In this document: in pieces, positions 17,917 to 26,179 of the stretch
Layout of the letters: the number at the start of each line of letters is the position of its first letter
Numbering within the stretch: position 1 is the first letter of the stretch
Origin: JAMLJG01 sp035327585
GTDB taxonomy: Bacteria > Verrucomicrobiota > Kiritimatiellia > CAIVKH01
Assembly (NCBI GenBank): GCA_035327585.1
Contig: DAOLDD010000019.1
Span: forward strand, 5,285-69,284
Direction of reading: 5' to 3'
Length of the DNA stretch: 64,000 nucleotides
Program-made: the position numbers and the translations under genes
Notes under the pieces: generated by a model
What the model saw: only the letters and a program-made list of their open reading frames with translations
Databases searched by the model: none
Told to the model about the DNA's origin: nothing

Positions 17917-17950
17917 AAAAAGCGGGCGTTTTAACGAGCGTCCGCTTTTT
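17917..17950 (+). terminator. Intrinsic terminator after rplT
   Basis: AAAAAGCGG (17917-17925) pairs with CCGCTTTTT (17942-17950) around a 16-base loop. The U-rich 3' arm and the position three bases after the rplT stop codon fit a Rho-independent terminator. Confidence 0.85.
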
Positions 17951-17980
17951 CTTCCCATCGACAGGCGGTATAGTCCGGGC

Positions 17981-19417
17981 ATGACCGCCCGCGTACTCAT
18001 TTGCTGTCTGTTGCTTGCCGCGCCTCCGTTGCGCGCCGCGGCCCGGATGGAATTGCCGGCCCGAGCGCCCCTCGCGTTCGATTCGCTTTCCGCGATGTTC
18101 GAGGAGCGACTCAGCACACAGGAGTGGCGGCGGGCGGAATTCGAGTTCCCGCTCGAGTTCCAGTTACAAGACGGTACGGTGCTTCCCCTTCGGCTCACCC
18201 TGGTCGACTTGGAATCCGGGGAGGAAACACGCCTCACGCCAGCCGTCTGGTTCGAGGTGGAGAACCGCCAGCGCTGGGGCGGGCGCGCGTTGGAAATCGA
18301 CTGGCTGTTGATCGCCGACCGCGAGACTTCTCCGGTCGCACGCACAACGTATTCCATCCAGCTCAAGGCCGCCGCGCCGCGCTTTGTACGCCTCGTGGCC
18401 GGTATTGAAATGGAACTCGCAGGCTGGACCTGGTCGACCGCGAAGACACCCGCACGGCGCTTGAATCGCACGGAAGGCGAAGTGTCGGACGCGATACCGA
18501 CCCCGCTCGGCGCCCGCGGAGAACGAGCCCGCGTAAATGTCGTCACCCTCACCCACCCGGACCGCTCCATCACACTGATGGAGGACACCCGGGAACCGCG
18601 CCTCTTCGATATCATCGTGCACCCGGCGGAAGGATTCGCCGGCATCCACGTTGAAACAGCGCTATCGCCCCACACCGTGCAATTCCCCGGGCGCGCGGTA
18701 TTCCGATTCAGCCTCGCGAGCCCGGCACCCGAAACGATCCCGGAACTCGACGCACCCACGGTCGCAGCGCCACCCGCCATGACCGGCGACGATTTGTTCA
18801 CGCGCATCGCGGAGACACCCTATCCGCTTGTGTTTGTCCCGCGTATGCGCGGCACGGACGCGGTGGGGGCGCCGTCGGCGTGGACGCCCATCCCCTTCAC
18901 CGCGCGAACGGAGGAGGATCCGGATCCCATCATCGCCACGGAGCGCTCACGACCGGAGCCCGACTTCGGCGACCCCGCGAATTTCGCACGCGACGCGAGG
19001 GTTCGCATCACCGCCCCCACGTCCGAATCCGGCGCCGACCCCGAATTGCTCGCGGACGGCATTCTTTCGCACGAACGGCGCGACATGGAACCCGGAGGTT
19101 GGCGCTCCACGGACGCGGAGGCGCCGCACCGCATTCATATCGATTTTCCGGCGCCGACGGCGTTGCAGGAACTGGCGCTGCACTGGCCCGTAATCGACGG
19201 CGTCCCGCGCACTCCGCGCACGCTGCGCGTCATCGGCCACAGTGCCGCCGGAACATGGATCGCATGGCCGGAGCGGACGACCGAAGCCCCGGCGACCATC
19301 ACGCGCATCGAGCTCGGCTCGTCGCAACTCAAACGCCTGACCCTGGAGATGCCCGCCGGCCACGGTCCGGACGACGATCCCAACCGCTTGTGGATTTGGG
19401 AGTTGGAACTGCGTTGA
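17981..19417 (+). CDS. Secreted protein with C-terminal discoidin-like domain
   Basis: Protein of 478 residues with signal peptide MTARVLICCLLLAAPPLRAAA. The first 270 residues are beta-rich and unrecognised (FEFPLEFQLQDGTVLPLRLT, FDIIVHPAEGFAGIHVETAL); parts recall DUF3999-type proteins. The last 150 residues, from about ARVRITAPTSESGADPELLADGILSH through GWRSTDAEAPHRIHIDF to LEMPAGHGPDDDPNRLWIWELEL, read like an F5/8-type C (discoidin) carbohydrate-binding fold. There are no membrane segments after the signal. It lies between rplT and nagB, 31 bases before nagB, so a joint transcript with nagB is possible. The function is unknown. Confidence 0.7.
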   Translation: MTARVLICCLLLAAPPLRAAARMELPARAPLAFDSLSAMFEERLSTQEWRRAEFEFPLEFQLQDGTVLPLRLTLVDLESGEETRLTPAVWFEVENRQRWGGRALEIDWLLIADRETSPVARTTYSIQLKAAAPRFVRLVAGIEMELAGWTWSTAKTPARRLNRTEGEVSDAIPTPLGARGERARVNVVTLTHPDRSITLMEDTREPRLFDIIVHPAEGFAGIHVETALSPHTVQFPGRAVFRFSLASPAPETIPELDAPTVAAPPAMTGDDLFTRIAETPYPLVFVPRMRGTDAVGAPSAWTPIPFTARTEEDPDPIIATERSRPEPDFGDPANFARDARVRITAPTSESGADPELLADGILSHERRDMEPGGWRSTDAEAPHRIHIDFPAPTALQELALHWPVIDGVPRTPRTLRVIGHSAAGTWIAWPERTTEAPATITRIELGSSQLKRLTLEMPAGHGPDDDPNRLWIWELELR

Positions 19418-19448
19418 CAGCGTCTTAACAGAAAAGTAATAGAAAACC

Positions 19449-20231
19449 ATGGAAGTCATCATCAAGTCGGATGCCCAATCCGCGAGCGTCGTGGCCGCTC
19501 GCCTCATCTCGCACCTGCTGCGGGAGAAACCCAACGCCGTACTCGGACTCGTCGCCGGACAATCGCCGATCCCGCTCTACACCGAGCTGGTGCGCAAGTA
19601 CCGCGAAGGACACATCGACTTCAGTCGCGTGACGACGTTCAACCTGGACGAATTCGTCGGGATCGCGCCCGATCATCCCTCGTCCTACCGCAGCTTCATG
19701 TTCAAAAACTTTTTTGACCACGTGAACATTCCGCGCGAGAACATCCACATTCCCGACGGCATGTCCTCGGATGTTCCGGAGTACTGCCGCCAGTACGAAA
19801 CCGCGATCCGCAAAGCGGGCGGCATCGACCTGCAGATCCTTGGCATCGGCACGGAAGGCCACATTGGGTTCAACGAACCGACGTCTTCGCTGACGTCGCG
19901 CATGCGCACGAAGACGCTCACACCGCGCACCCGGCGCGACTTCGCCTCGCAATTCGGCGGCGAGGATCGCGTCCCGAACTACATCCTCACCATGGGCCTC
20001 GGCACCATCATGGAGGCGCGCCAGTGCATGCTGCTCGCGTTTGGAAAAAACAAGGCCAACGCCATCGCGCGCACAATTGAAGGACCTGTGACCTCGATGA
20101 TGCCGGCCTCCGTTTTGCAGATGCACCCCGTGGTCAAGGTCTTCCTCGACAACCAGGCCTCCGCCCTGCTGCAAAACACCAGCTACTACCAGTGGGTCTA
20201 TGACGGCAAGCCGGAGTGGCAGAAGTTTTAG
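19449..20231 (+). CDS. nagB: Glucosamine-6-phosphate deaminase
   Basis: Enzyme of 260 residues converting glucosamine-6-phosphate to fructose-6-phosphate and ammonia in amino-sugar breakdown. LGLVAGQSPIPLYTEL is the phosphate-binding start, Asp67 in TTFNLDEFVG is the catalytic base, and ILGIGTEGHIGFNEP carries His138 and Glu143. The acidic residue before GH, Asp141 in the E. coli enzyme, is Glu136 here; this position varies in the family. SRMRTKTLTPRTRR and TMGLGTIMEARQ match NagB. No nagA is nearby. Confidence 0.93.
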   Translation: MEVIIKSDAQSASVVAARLISHLLREKPNAVLGLVAGQSPIPLYTELVRKYREGHIDFSRVTTFNLDEFVGIAPDHPSSYRSFMFKNFFDHVNIPRENIHIPDGMSSDVPEYCRQYETAIRKAGGIDLQILGIGTEGHIGFNEPTSSLTSRMRTKTLTPRTRRDFASQFGGEDRVPNYILTMGLGTIMEARQCMLLAFGKNKANAIARTIEGPVTSMMPASVLQMHPVVKVFLDNQASALLQNTSYYQWVYDGKPEWQKF

Positions 20232-20282
20232 GACTTCGCGACAGACGACAGCGCGGTGCCAAATCGGGGAAAAAGTTTGGCG

Positions 20283-20687
20283 TCAACTCCAGCGCTCAAT
20301 TTCCAAGCCGGGCACTCGCTCGAACTCGCGAAGGTTGAACGTCGCCATGCGGAGGCCGTGCGCGAGGCAGGCAGACGCCAGCCATGCGTCGTGAACACCG
20401 ATCATTAATCCGTTCCTCGATAGTTCCGCCCACAGTTGCGCGTGTGATCGCGCAGTTGCGAGATCAATCGGCAGGACCGGGATGGCTGAAAGTATCGCCT
20501 CGACAAAAGCCTGGCGTCGGGAACGGATACTCGGGTCCGCGGCACGGTGCACACCATGCAGCAACTCACTTGCCGTGATGACCGATATAAATGACGCCTC
20601 GGATTCGCGGTCTTTCACGCGCTCGGCATAATCAGCCCCCGTTCGTTCCGCGTGGATGAGGATGCTGCTGTCGATCAGGATGCCCAT
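20283..20687 (-). CDS. vapC: VapC-type PIN-domain toxin
   Basis: PIN-domain ribonuclease of 134 residues. The acidic metal site is formed by Asp6 (MGILIDSSIL), Glu41 (VITASELLHGV) and Asp100 (IGVHDAWLASACLAHGL), with ATFNLREFERVPGL closing the fold. VapC toxins cleave tRNA or rRNA and are held by a partner antitoxin. Its ATG lies 13 bases inside the end of the upstream Phd-like antitoxin gene, typical of a co-translated pair. It converges on nagB with a 50-base gap in which I see no clear terminator. Confidence 0.9.
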   Translation of the reverse strand: MGILIDSSILIHAERTGADYAERVKDRESEASFISVITASELLHGVHRAADPSIRSRRQAFVEAILSAIPVLPIDLATARSHAQLWAELSRNGLMIGVHDAWLASACLAHGLRMATFNLREFERVPGLEIERWS

Positions 20688-20956
20688 GGATCCCCCAGGG
20701 GACTCCGTTGGAGCGCCTCGCGTGCGTGGTCAACGTCGCGGGCAAACGCCTCGGCGTCATCGTGACCGAGTTGCGGAAGGGTTCGAAGAATGGAGGGCAG
20801 ATCGCCGAGCAGCCTTCCTGCGGGCACCGGACGAAGCTCGGCCACGTCCTTGTTGCCCTTGCGCAGCACGAATGATTCATGCCGGTATGCGACCCGGTTG
20901 ACGTACTCCGAGAAATTTCGGACTGCTTCAGTCACACTTAATACATTGGTCGTCAT
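20675..20956 (-). CDS. Phd/YefM-type antitoxin
   Basis: Protein of 93 residues. The N-terminal half, VLSVTEAVRNFSEYVNRVAYRHESFVLRKGNKDVAELRPV, is the Phd/YefM DNA-binding fold; the acidic C-terminal half (HDDAEAFARDVDHAREALQR) would wrap the VapC toxin. ATG 20956 is preceded by an AT-rich promoter region. The gene pair is autoregulated in characterised homologues, and a palindrome overlaps the putative promoter here. Confidence 0.88.
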   Translation of the reverse strand: MTTNVLSVTEAVRNFSEYVNRVAYRHESFVLRKGNKDVAELRPVPAGRLLGDLPSILRTLPQLGHDDAEAFARDVDHAREALQRSPLGDPWAS

Positions 20957-20979
20957 AATTAGAACACAAAACTGATAAT

Positions 20980-21008
20980 AGAATATTCATATAGTATGAT
21001 TTTGTCAA
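20980..21008 (-). promoter_or_regulatory. Putative sigma-70-type promoter of the Phd-VapC module
   Basis: On the minus strand TTGACA (21008-21003) is followed by a 17-base spacer and TATTCT (20985-20980), 24 bases before the antitoxin ATG. The region is strikingly AT-rich in this GC-rich window. A palindrome, GAATATTC (20981-20988), covers the -10 box and could be the antitoxin operator. Confidence 0.6.
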
Positions 21009-21039
21009 ATACGCTGCGACCTTTCGCACAATCAGTGAA

Positions 21040-21774
21040 TCAGATCCAGCCTTTGAGGCGATAGTAAGCCAGCGCGACGAGTTCTCGGGTGACCTTGATT
21101 TCCAGCAGCAGATTGTCCCAAAGGCGGTAACGCAACATCATGCTGTTGCCAACCAGTGCTTCAGCGGAGGGCTTTTCAAGCTTGGGCTCCCCGCCGTAGG
21201 CCAGATCGGCCTGCAATTCCTGGCTGAACACCGCGCGACCGCGCACGTGGACGAACCCGGCTTTCCGAAACGCCAGCACGCTGCGGCGGACATGTTCGGG
21301 CGATGTAACGACCATGACGCGCGTCTTGTCCGCCTGGCCTTTTAGCATCGCGTGGACGAGTTCCGCCTGCTCGCGGGTGTGGCGCCCCTTCCCCTCCTGG
21401 TCCAGGCGGCTTTCGGACACGCCGCGCAGGATCAACTCCGTCTGGACAGCGCCGCGTTTCGCAGGCCCCTCGCCTTCCTCGTATGGCATGGCAACGATGA
21501 CACGCGCCTTCGGATAGCGCGCCGCCTCGCGCGCCGTTTGCCATGCGCGCGTCAGACCGGACTCGCTCGGAATCCCGCCGCCGCCCATCAGCACGATGAC
21601 GTCGGGCGTCCCCTCGTGCACTTCGCCCGACATGCTCAGCCAGTTGTAGGCCTTCCACGGCAGGCCGAGCAGGGCCGCCAGCAAAAGAAAAATGAAGACA
21701 TACCCGGCGATCAACACAATCGCGTTGTTGAGGCGGCGCAAAAGCGAAGGTCTGGAATCGCCCGTTTTTTTCAT
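21040..21774 (-). CDS. DUF218 (YdcF/ElyC-like) membrane protein
   Basis: Protein of 244 residues with one N-terminal membrane segment (NNAIVLIAGYVFIFLLLAALL, about 15-36) and a DUF218 domain: TPDVIVLMGGGGIPSESGLTRAW, ARVIVAMPYEEGEG, RHTREQAELVHAML and RVMVVTSPEHVRRSVLAFRKAGF. ElyC/SanA/YdcF relatives act in envelope integrity, but their biochemistry is unclear. ATG 21774 overlaps the thrC stop as ATGA, so it is translated after thrC. Confidence 0.82.
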   Translation of the reverse strand: MKKTGDSRPSLLRRLNNAIVLIAGYVFIFLLLAALLGLPWKAYNWLSMSGEVHEGTPDVIVLMGGGGIPSESGLTRAWQTAREAARYPKARVIVAMPYEEGEGPAKRGAVQTELILRGVSESRLDQEGKGRHTREQAELVHAMLKGQADKTRVMVVTSPEHVRRSVLAFRKAGFVHVRGRAVFSQELQADLAYGGEPKLEKPSAEALVGNSMMLRYRLWDNLLLEIKVTRELVALAYYRLKGWI

Positions 21775-23147
21775 GTGCTGTGCGCGGCCACGAATTCGCG
21801 GACCGCGGCCTCGTCGTTCGGTAATCGCGCGCACCGCGTCGGCGCGTCGCGCAGCGCGTCGAGCACGGGATGATGCGCGAGATCGCGGCCCGTGGCCTGT
21901 TCAATCGCCGCGCTGAACTTCGCCGGATGCGCGGTCGAAAGACAAATCATCGGCTCGTCCGGCGCGAGATGCGGCTCGGCGACGTGCACCCCCACCGCGG
22001 TGTGCGGGTCCAGCAGGTAGCCATGCTTTTCATGGTAGCTACGAATCGTCGCGAGCGTGCTCGCCGTGTCGCCGACCCCGGCACGGAAAAGCGGATCACA
22101 ACCGGGCACCGTCAACGCGCCTGCGCGGGTGAATGTGGACATCGCTTCGCGGAGGGTCGCCGGGTCACGCCCCATCCGATAGAAGAGATAGCGCTCGAAG
22201 TTGCTCGCGACCTGGATGTCCATCGACGGACTCAAGGTCGGCACCACGCGGCCGAGGCTGTAGGTCCCGGTGTTGAAGAATCGCGCGAGGATGTCGTTCT
22301 CGTTCGTCGCGAGCACGAGCTTGCCGACGGGCAGGCCCATTTGCGCCGCGAACCAGCCCGCCAGGATGTCGCCGAAATTGCCGGTCGGCACGGAAAAGCT
22401 GACGCGCGGCGCGCCGGTCTCCGCCATCACGTAGAGGCCGGAGGAAAAGAAATACACGATCTGTGTGACGACACGCGCCCAGTTCACGGAGTTGATCGCG
22501 CCCAGCGTGTAGCGGCGCTTGAAGTCCAGATCCCGGAAAACGGATTTCATGATGTTCTGGCAGTCGTCAAACGTGCCGTCGATCGCGAGATTGAAGACGT
22601 TCGCGTCGAGAACCGACGTCATCTGCTTTTCCTGCAACGGCGACACGCGGCCATGCGGATGCATGATGAAGATATTGATCCGCTGCTGACCGCGCACCCC
22701 GTGGATCGCCGCGCTGCCCGTATCGCCGCTGGTCGCGCCGAGGATATTCAGCCGCGCATCGCGCCGCTCCAGCGCATACTCGAAGAACTGGCTCAGGAAC
22801 TGGAGCGCGATGTCCTTGAATGCCAGCGTCGGCCCGTGGAACAACTCCAGAATCCAGACGGGCCCCACCCGCCAGGCTGGCGCGATTTCGGGATGCGTGA
22901 ACGAGCGATAGCTCCGGTCGATCAACTTCTTGAGGTCGTCCGCGGGCAGGTCGACGAACAACCGCAGCACCTCGAAGGTCAGGTCCTGGTAAGACAGCGT
23001 CGCCCAATAGGCCAGTTTGTCGCGCACATCCGGGATACGATCCGGGATCAGCAACCCGCCGTCCGGCGCGAGCCCCTCCAGGACGGTGTCCTGAAAGCCC
23101 ATCGGCGGCGTTTGCCCTCGTGTACTGATGTAATGCATGGCAGACAT
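21771..23147 (-). CDS. thrC: Threonine synthase
   Basis: PLP enzyme of 458 residues making threonine from O-phosphohomoserine. HYISTRGQTPPMGFQDTVLEGLAPDGGLLIP is the typical N terminus; Lys111 in HGPTLAFKDIALQF binds PLP; GATSGDTGSAAIHGVRG holds the phosphate loop; and SFSVPTGNFGDILAGW completes the cofactor pocket. It is the longer, E. coli-like class. ATG 23147 (MSAMHY) or 23138 (MHY) may be the start. It lies 40 bases after the HEAT-repeat lipoprotein gene and is coupled to the DUF218 gene. thrA and thrB are not in view. Confidence 0.95.
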   Translation of the reverse strand: MSAMHYISTRGQTPPMGFQDTVLEGLAPDGGLLIPDRIPDVRDKLAYWATLSYQDLTFEVLRLFVDLPADDLKKLIDRSYRSFTHPEIAPAWRVGPVWILELFHGPTLAFKDIALQFLSQFFEYALERRDARLNILGATSGDTGSAAIHGVRGQQRINIFIMHPHGRVSPLQEKQMTSVLDANVFNLAIDGTFDDCQNIMKSVFRDLDFKRRYTLGAINSVNWARVVTQIVYFFSSGLYVMAETGAPRVSFSVPTGNFGDILAGWFAAQMGLPVGKLVLATNENDILARFFNTGTYSLGRVVPTLSPSMDIQVASNFERYLFYRMGRDPATLREAMSTFTRAGALTVPGCDPLFRAGVGDTASTLATIRSYHEKHGYLLDPHTAVGVHVAEPHLAPDEPMICLSTAHPAKFSAAIEQATGRDLAHHPVLDALRDAPTRCARLPNDEAAVREFVAAHST

Positions 23148-23187
23148 GGACCGGCAAGATAGCGAACGGAACGCGCGGAGAAAAGCG

Positions 23188-24090
23188 CTAGAAAAAGGGT
23201 TCTTCAACCGCATACGGGATGGGCTGTCCCTTGCCTGCCCCGCCCGGGTCAATCTGGTGCAAGGCCCAGCGAATATCGGCATTCACGCGCGCATCGGCCT
23301 GGTCGGCCAGTTGCTCGAGGGCGGGTCGGGCGCCTTCGTCGCGCAGCACGCCGAGCAGGCGGATGATGTGGCGCTGCTGGACGCCCTCACTCCTGGCGAG
23401 CGCGGCGCGCAGCGGATGGCGGGCCGGTTCGCCGTGATCCGCTATCGCCCGAGCCGCGCCGTTGCGCACGAGAAGCGCGGGATCGGCCAGGCTTTCGATT
23501 AATGCCGGCAGGTCGTCGGGATGCCGCAGTTCGCGCAGTGCATTGCACGCGTTGATGCGCGTGCGTTCCGCGGGATCGGACAACAATGCCGCCGCTCGCG
23601 GGCGCACGGCGTCGACCTTCCACTTGCCCAGCGTGCGTAGTGCGGCGTTGCGTTCCTTTTCAACATCCAGCATCGCCAGCACCCGCGGGACGGCCTCTTC
23701 CGCGCGAGGATAAAAGCCGAGCAAATACGCGGCGATCCGGCGCGTCTGCTCGTGCGGTGAATCCAGTTCCGCCACCAGCACCGGCACGCCCTGCTCCGCC
23801 GGCACGCGGTCGCTCACCAGTTCGAGCGCCAGAACCTGCAACATGATGTTTTCAACATGCGCGCGCGCCATCACCTCGCGCAGCGCGTCGCCGCCCCGCG
23901 CAAAGAGTTCCTCTCTCGCGATGCGCTTCTCCTCCCGCCGCTGCTCGGTGTTGCCGTACCGCACCGCGCGATACAGCACCGCGTCATAGTCGATCTCTTC
24001 ACCGCCCCCGCGCGCGCACGCCGCCGCAAACATGATTGCGATTGCACCGGCCAGCATTCTGCAGCCGCGTGTGGCAAAGCGAAGGTTCAT
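23188..24090 (-). CDS. HEAT-repeat lipoprotein
   Basis: Protein of 300 residues with a lipoprotein signal (RMLAGAIAIMFAAAC, lipobox Cys25). The body is a run of HEAT-like helical pairs: VPVLVAELDSPHEQTRRIAAYLLG, VPRVLAMLDVEKERNAALRTLG, RPRAAALLSDPAERTRINACNALREL, LPALIESLADPALLVRNGAARAIADHG and ARPALEQLADQADARVNADIRWAL. Such scaffolds mediate protein-protein contacts. ATG 24090 overlaps the stop of the upstream repeat-protein gene as ATGA, so the two may work together at the envelope. Confidence 0.8.
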   Translation of the reverse strand: MNLRFATRGCRMLAGAIAIMFAAACARGGGEEIDYDAVLYRAVRYGNTEQRREEKRIAREELFARGGDALREVMARAHVENIMLQVLALELVSDRVPAEQGVPVLVAELDSPHEQTRRIAAYLLGFYPRAEEAVPRVLAMLDVEKERNAALRTLGKWKVDAVRPRAAALLSDPAERTRINACNALRELRHPDDLPALIESLADPALLVRNGAARAIADHGEPARHPLRAALARSEGVQQRHIIRLLGVLRDEGARPALEQLADQADARVNADIRWALHQIDPGGAGKGQPIPYAVEEPFF

Positions 24091-26018
24091 GGCCGGGTCT
24101 CCGCTTCCACGGGCACTTCGACGTCGTACACCGCGCCATACCACGGACGCAGCGTGATGCGCCCATCCTCGCCGCCGCTGGAATAACCATCCGACCCGCC
24201 GAGGTCGAGCAACAGGCCGATGCTGCCGGACTCGCGCGTGCCACCGGAATTGCCGACGCCCTGTGTCGTCGCGAGATCGCGCCCGCTGTAGACATCTTCG
24301 CCCGCCGCATTGAGCAACCAGCCGACGGAATTATTCATGCCGTGCCCCTGCGCGTTGCGGACCGCGATGTAGGTGTCACTGCCGCCGCGATCGAGCAGTC
24401 CACCCACGGCGAAATCGTGCGCCGCGCCCTGTACCAGCGTGCCGCCGTTATACATATCGTCGCCCGCCAAATCGGCGAGAAATCCCAGGCTCAGGTGGAT
24501 GCCGCACCCCTGCCCGTAATGATGCACGTCGTAGCGGTCGTGCCCGCCGCCATCCAGCAGGAATCCCGCGCTGTAATAGTAACTGACACCCTGCCCGTAG
24601 ACGTCCGCTTGATATCGGTCGTTCCCCGAGAGGTCGACGAGCGCACCCACACCACCGCCGGCGAACGGACGCTGGCCGATGGCGAACCCCTGCGCGAGAC
24701 TCAGGAACCGATCCGGATTGCGCTCGTGGTCCGCCTCAAGGCCACCCGCGTCGTAGCGGTCGTGCCCTGCGCGGTCAACAAGCAACCCGAACCCGCGCCA
24801 GCCGGCGAAACCCTGGCCCTGCCAGCCGATTCGGTAACTGTCATTCCCCGCACGATCCGACAACACGCCGACGCCCGCGACCGCCGCGCCCTGCCCCAGC
24901 GCGCGCCCGGCATACAGGTCGTCACCCGACCGGTCCTCCACCCACCCCACGCCCCAAAGACCCGCCGCCGGGCCGACGCACTCGTGCCGCCAGACATCGT
25001 TGCCCGAAACATCGATCACCACGGACACACCGAACAACGCCGTACCTGGGCCAAGCAATCCATCGCCGACATACGAATCGTCGCCACCCAGATCAACAAT
25101 TGCCGCGAGAAGCTGTCCGCGCAAACCATTCGCGACGCCGGCGGCGCCTCGATACGTTGTGCATGCGGGCGGCGAAACAATCAGCAGCGCGGGCTCCGAA
25201 ATTTCGGCATCGCGACCGGCGGTGATGAGGATAAGTCCCAATTCGGTGGCGAATCGCAACGGCGCATCCGGCCAGCGTTCGGACTGCATCGCGCGCTCCG
25301 CCAGCGCTTCGACTGCGCTCTGGAATACGCGCCCGGCGGTGAACAGTGCATCGAGTTCGACCCGCTCCGCGAGCGCGAGGAACCGTTCCGCCGTCGGCGT
25401 GGCATCGAGTTGCCGCCCGGCCTCGATCATCGCCGCAATGGCGTCCTCTGAAATCCCCGCATCCCGCGCGATTTGCCGATCCTCCTCGCGATCCTCGAAA
25501 TTCATCGCGCCCGACAACGTGTGCGCGGCGAGCCAGCCCAGCTCATCGCGCGACAACTGGGCGAACGCGCGGTCGAGCAACGCATTCGCTATACGCGCCG
25601 CCCGCATAAAATCCGTCAGGGCCGCGCCCAAGGTGGGATCGATCCCGTCCCACGCCTCCTCCACCGGCGGCGCTGTTTCGGGGGCGACGGCTGGCTCCTT
25701 CATTTCCATCAACTCCAGCGCCACCGCCCACCACGCGGATGAGGAATCTGACAGCGCAGATTCCCAGAGTCGTTGCGCCGCGCGGTTCAGCGCGAGTGGT
25801 TCGTGCAGCGCGTCGCGAATCCAACGGAGCGCGGAACGCGGCTCCCCGAGGTCCTTGGCGAACCCCAGGTCCGCCACCGACGCATTCATCGCCGCGAGCG
25901 CGGCGCACAGGTGCGCGGTTTCGTCCGGCGTGAACTCCATTTCCGCAAATGCCGGCGTCGCGGCCAGCATCGCCGCGACGACAAATTTGCAACGTCCGTA
26001 ATTCCAGTTCAGAAACAT
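24087..26018 (-). CDS. Exported protein with 11 DxxGxDxY repeats
   Basis: Protein of 643 residues with signal peptide ending near ATPAFA. The first 280 residues are helical, with no family I recognise. From about 290 to 625 there are 11 repeats built on a D-x-x-G-x-D-x-Y core: LGGDDSY, VSGNDVW, RSGDDLY, RAGNDSY, RAGHDRY, LSGNDRY, GGGHDRY, LAGDDMY, RGGSDTY, AAGEDVY and LGGSDGY. They are spaced about 27-50 residues apart, and QG-x-G-x-G-W/L-L segments lie between most of them. The pattern suggests a beta-solenoid, possibly with acidic Ca2+-binding turns. The gene is coupled by ATGA to the HEAT lipoprotein. The function is unknown. Confidence 0.75.
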   Translation of the reverse strand: MFLNWNYGRCKFVVAAMLAATPAFAEMEFTPDETAHLCAALAAMNASVADLGFAKDLGEPRSALRWIRDALHEPLALNRAAQRLWESALSDSSSAWWAVALELMEMKEPAVAPETAPPVEEAWDGIDPTLGAALTDFMRAARIANALLDRAFAQLSRDELGWLAAHTLSGAMNFEDREEDRQIARDAGISEDAIAAMIEAGRQLDATPTAERFLALAERVELDALFTAGRVFQSAVEALAERAMQSERWPDAPLRFATELGLILITAGRDAEISEPALLIVSPPACTTYRGAAGVANGLRGQLLAAIVDLGGDDSYVGDGLLGPGTALFGVSVVIDVSGNDVWRHECVGPAAGLWGVGWVEDRSGDDLYAGRALGQGAAVAGVGVLSDRAGNDSYRIGWQGQGFAGWRGFGLLVDRAGHDRYDAGGLEADHERNPDRFLSLAQGFAIGQRPFAGGGVGALVDLSGNDRYQADVYGQGVSYYYSAGFLLDGGGHDRYDVHHYGQGCGIHLSLGFLADLAGDDMYNGGTLVQGAAHDFAVGGLLDRGGSDTYIAVRNAQGHGMNNSVGWLLNAAGEDVYSGRDLATTQGVGNSGGTRESGSIGLLLDLGGSDGYSSGGEDGRITLRPWYGAVYDVEVPVEAETRP

Positions 26019-26040
26019 GCGCAACGTCTGTAAAACTTTT
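25990..26040 (+). repeat. Tandem pair of CAACGTCTGTAAAA motif at gene start
   Basis: CAACGTCCGTAATT (from 25990) and CAACGTCTGTAAAACTTTT (26022-26040) are direct repeats 32 bp apart. They straddle the ATG (26018) of the minus-strand repeat-protein gene. The first copy is degenerate and lies in the coding start; the second is in the 5' leader. The same arrangement occurs at 9146-9197 and 54744-54795. Confidence 0.7.
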
Positions 26041-26093
26041 CCCGTTCACTGTAGACGCGCCCGCCACCTCCGTACAGGGACAATCCACCCCCC

Positions 26094-26174
26094 GGAAAGG
26101 GGTCAGTTCCATTTATTTACTATTTATGCGTCCTATAATCCCGCATTGTAAATAAATGGAACTGACCCCTTTCC
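26094..26174. repeat. 26-bp perfect inverted repeat (REP/REPIN-like)
   Basis: The arms at 26094-26119 and 26149-26174 are exact reverse complements; each contains GGGGTCAGTTCC and ATTTATTTA. The loop is 29 bases. The right arm lies six bases beyond the stop of the minus-strand DUF456 gene. A diverged single arm lies at 8428-8458, also just beyond a stop codon. The design, two inverted copies with a short spacer, fits a non-autonomous palindromic element mobilised by a REP-type transposase elsewhere, or a structured 3' end. Confidence 0.85.
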
Positions 26175-26179
26175 CTCCG

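Noticed and set aside
21870..25451. Long plus-strand frames over thrC and the 11-repeat protein
   Set aside because: Arg/His-rich antisense shadows without domains; the minus-strand genes are well supported.
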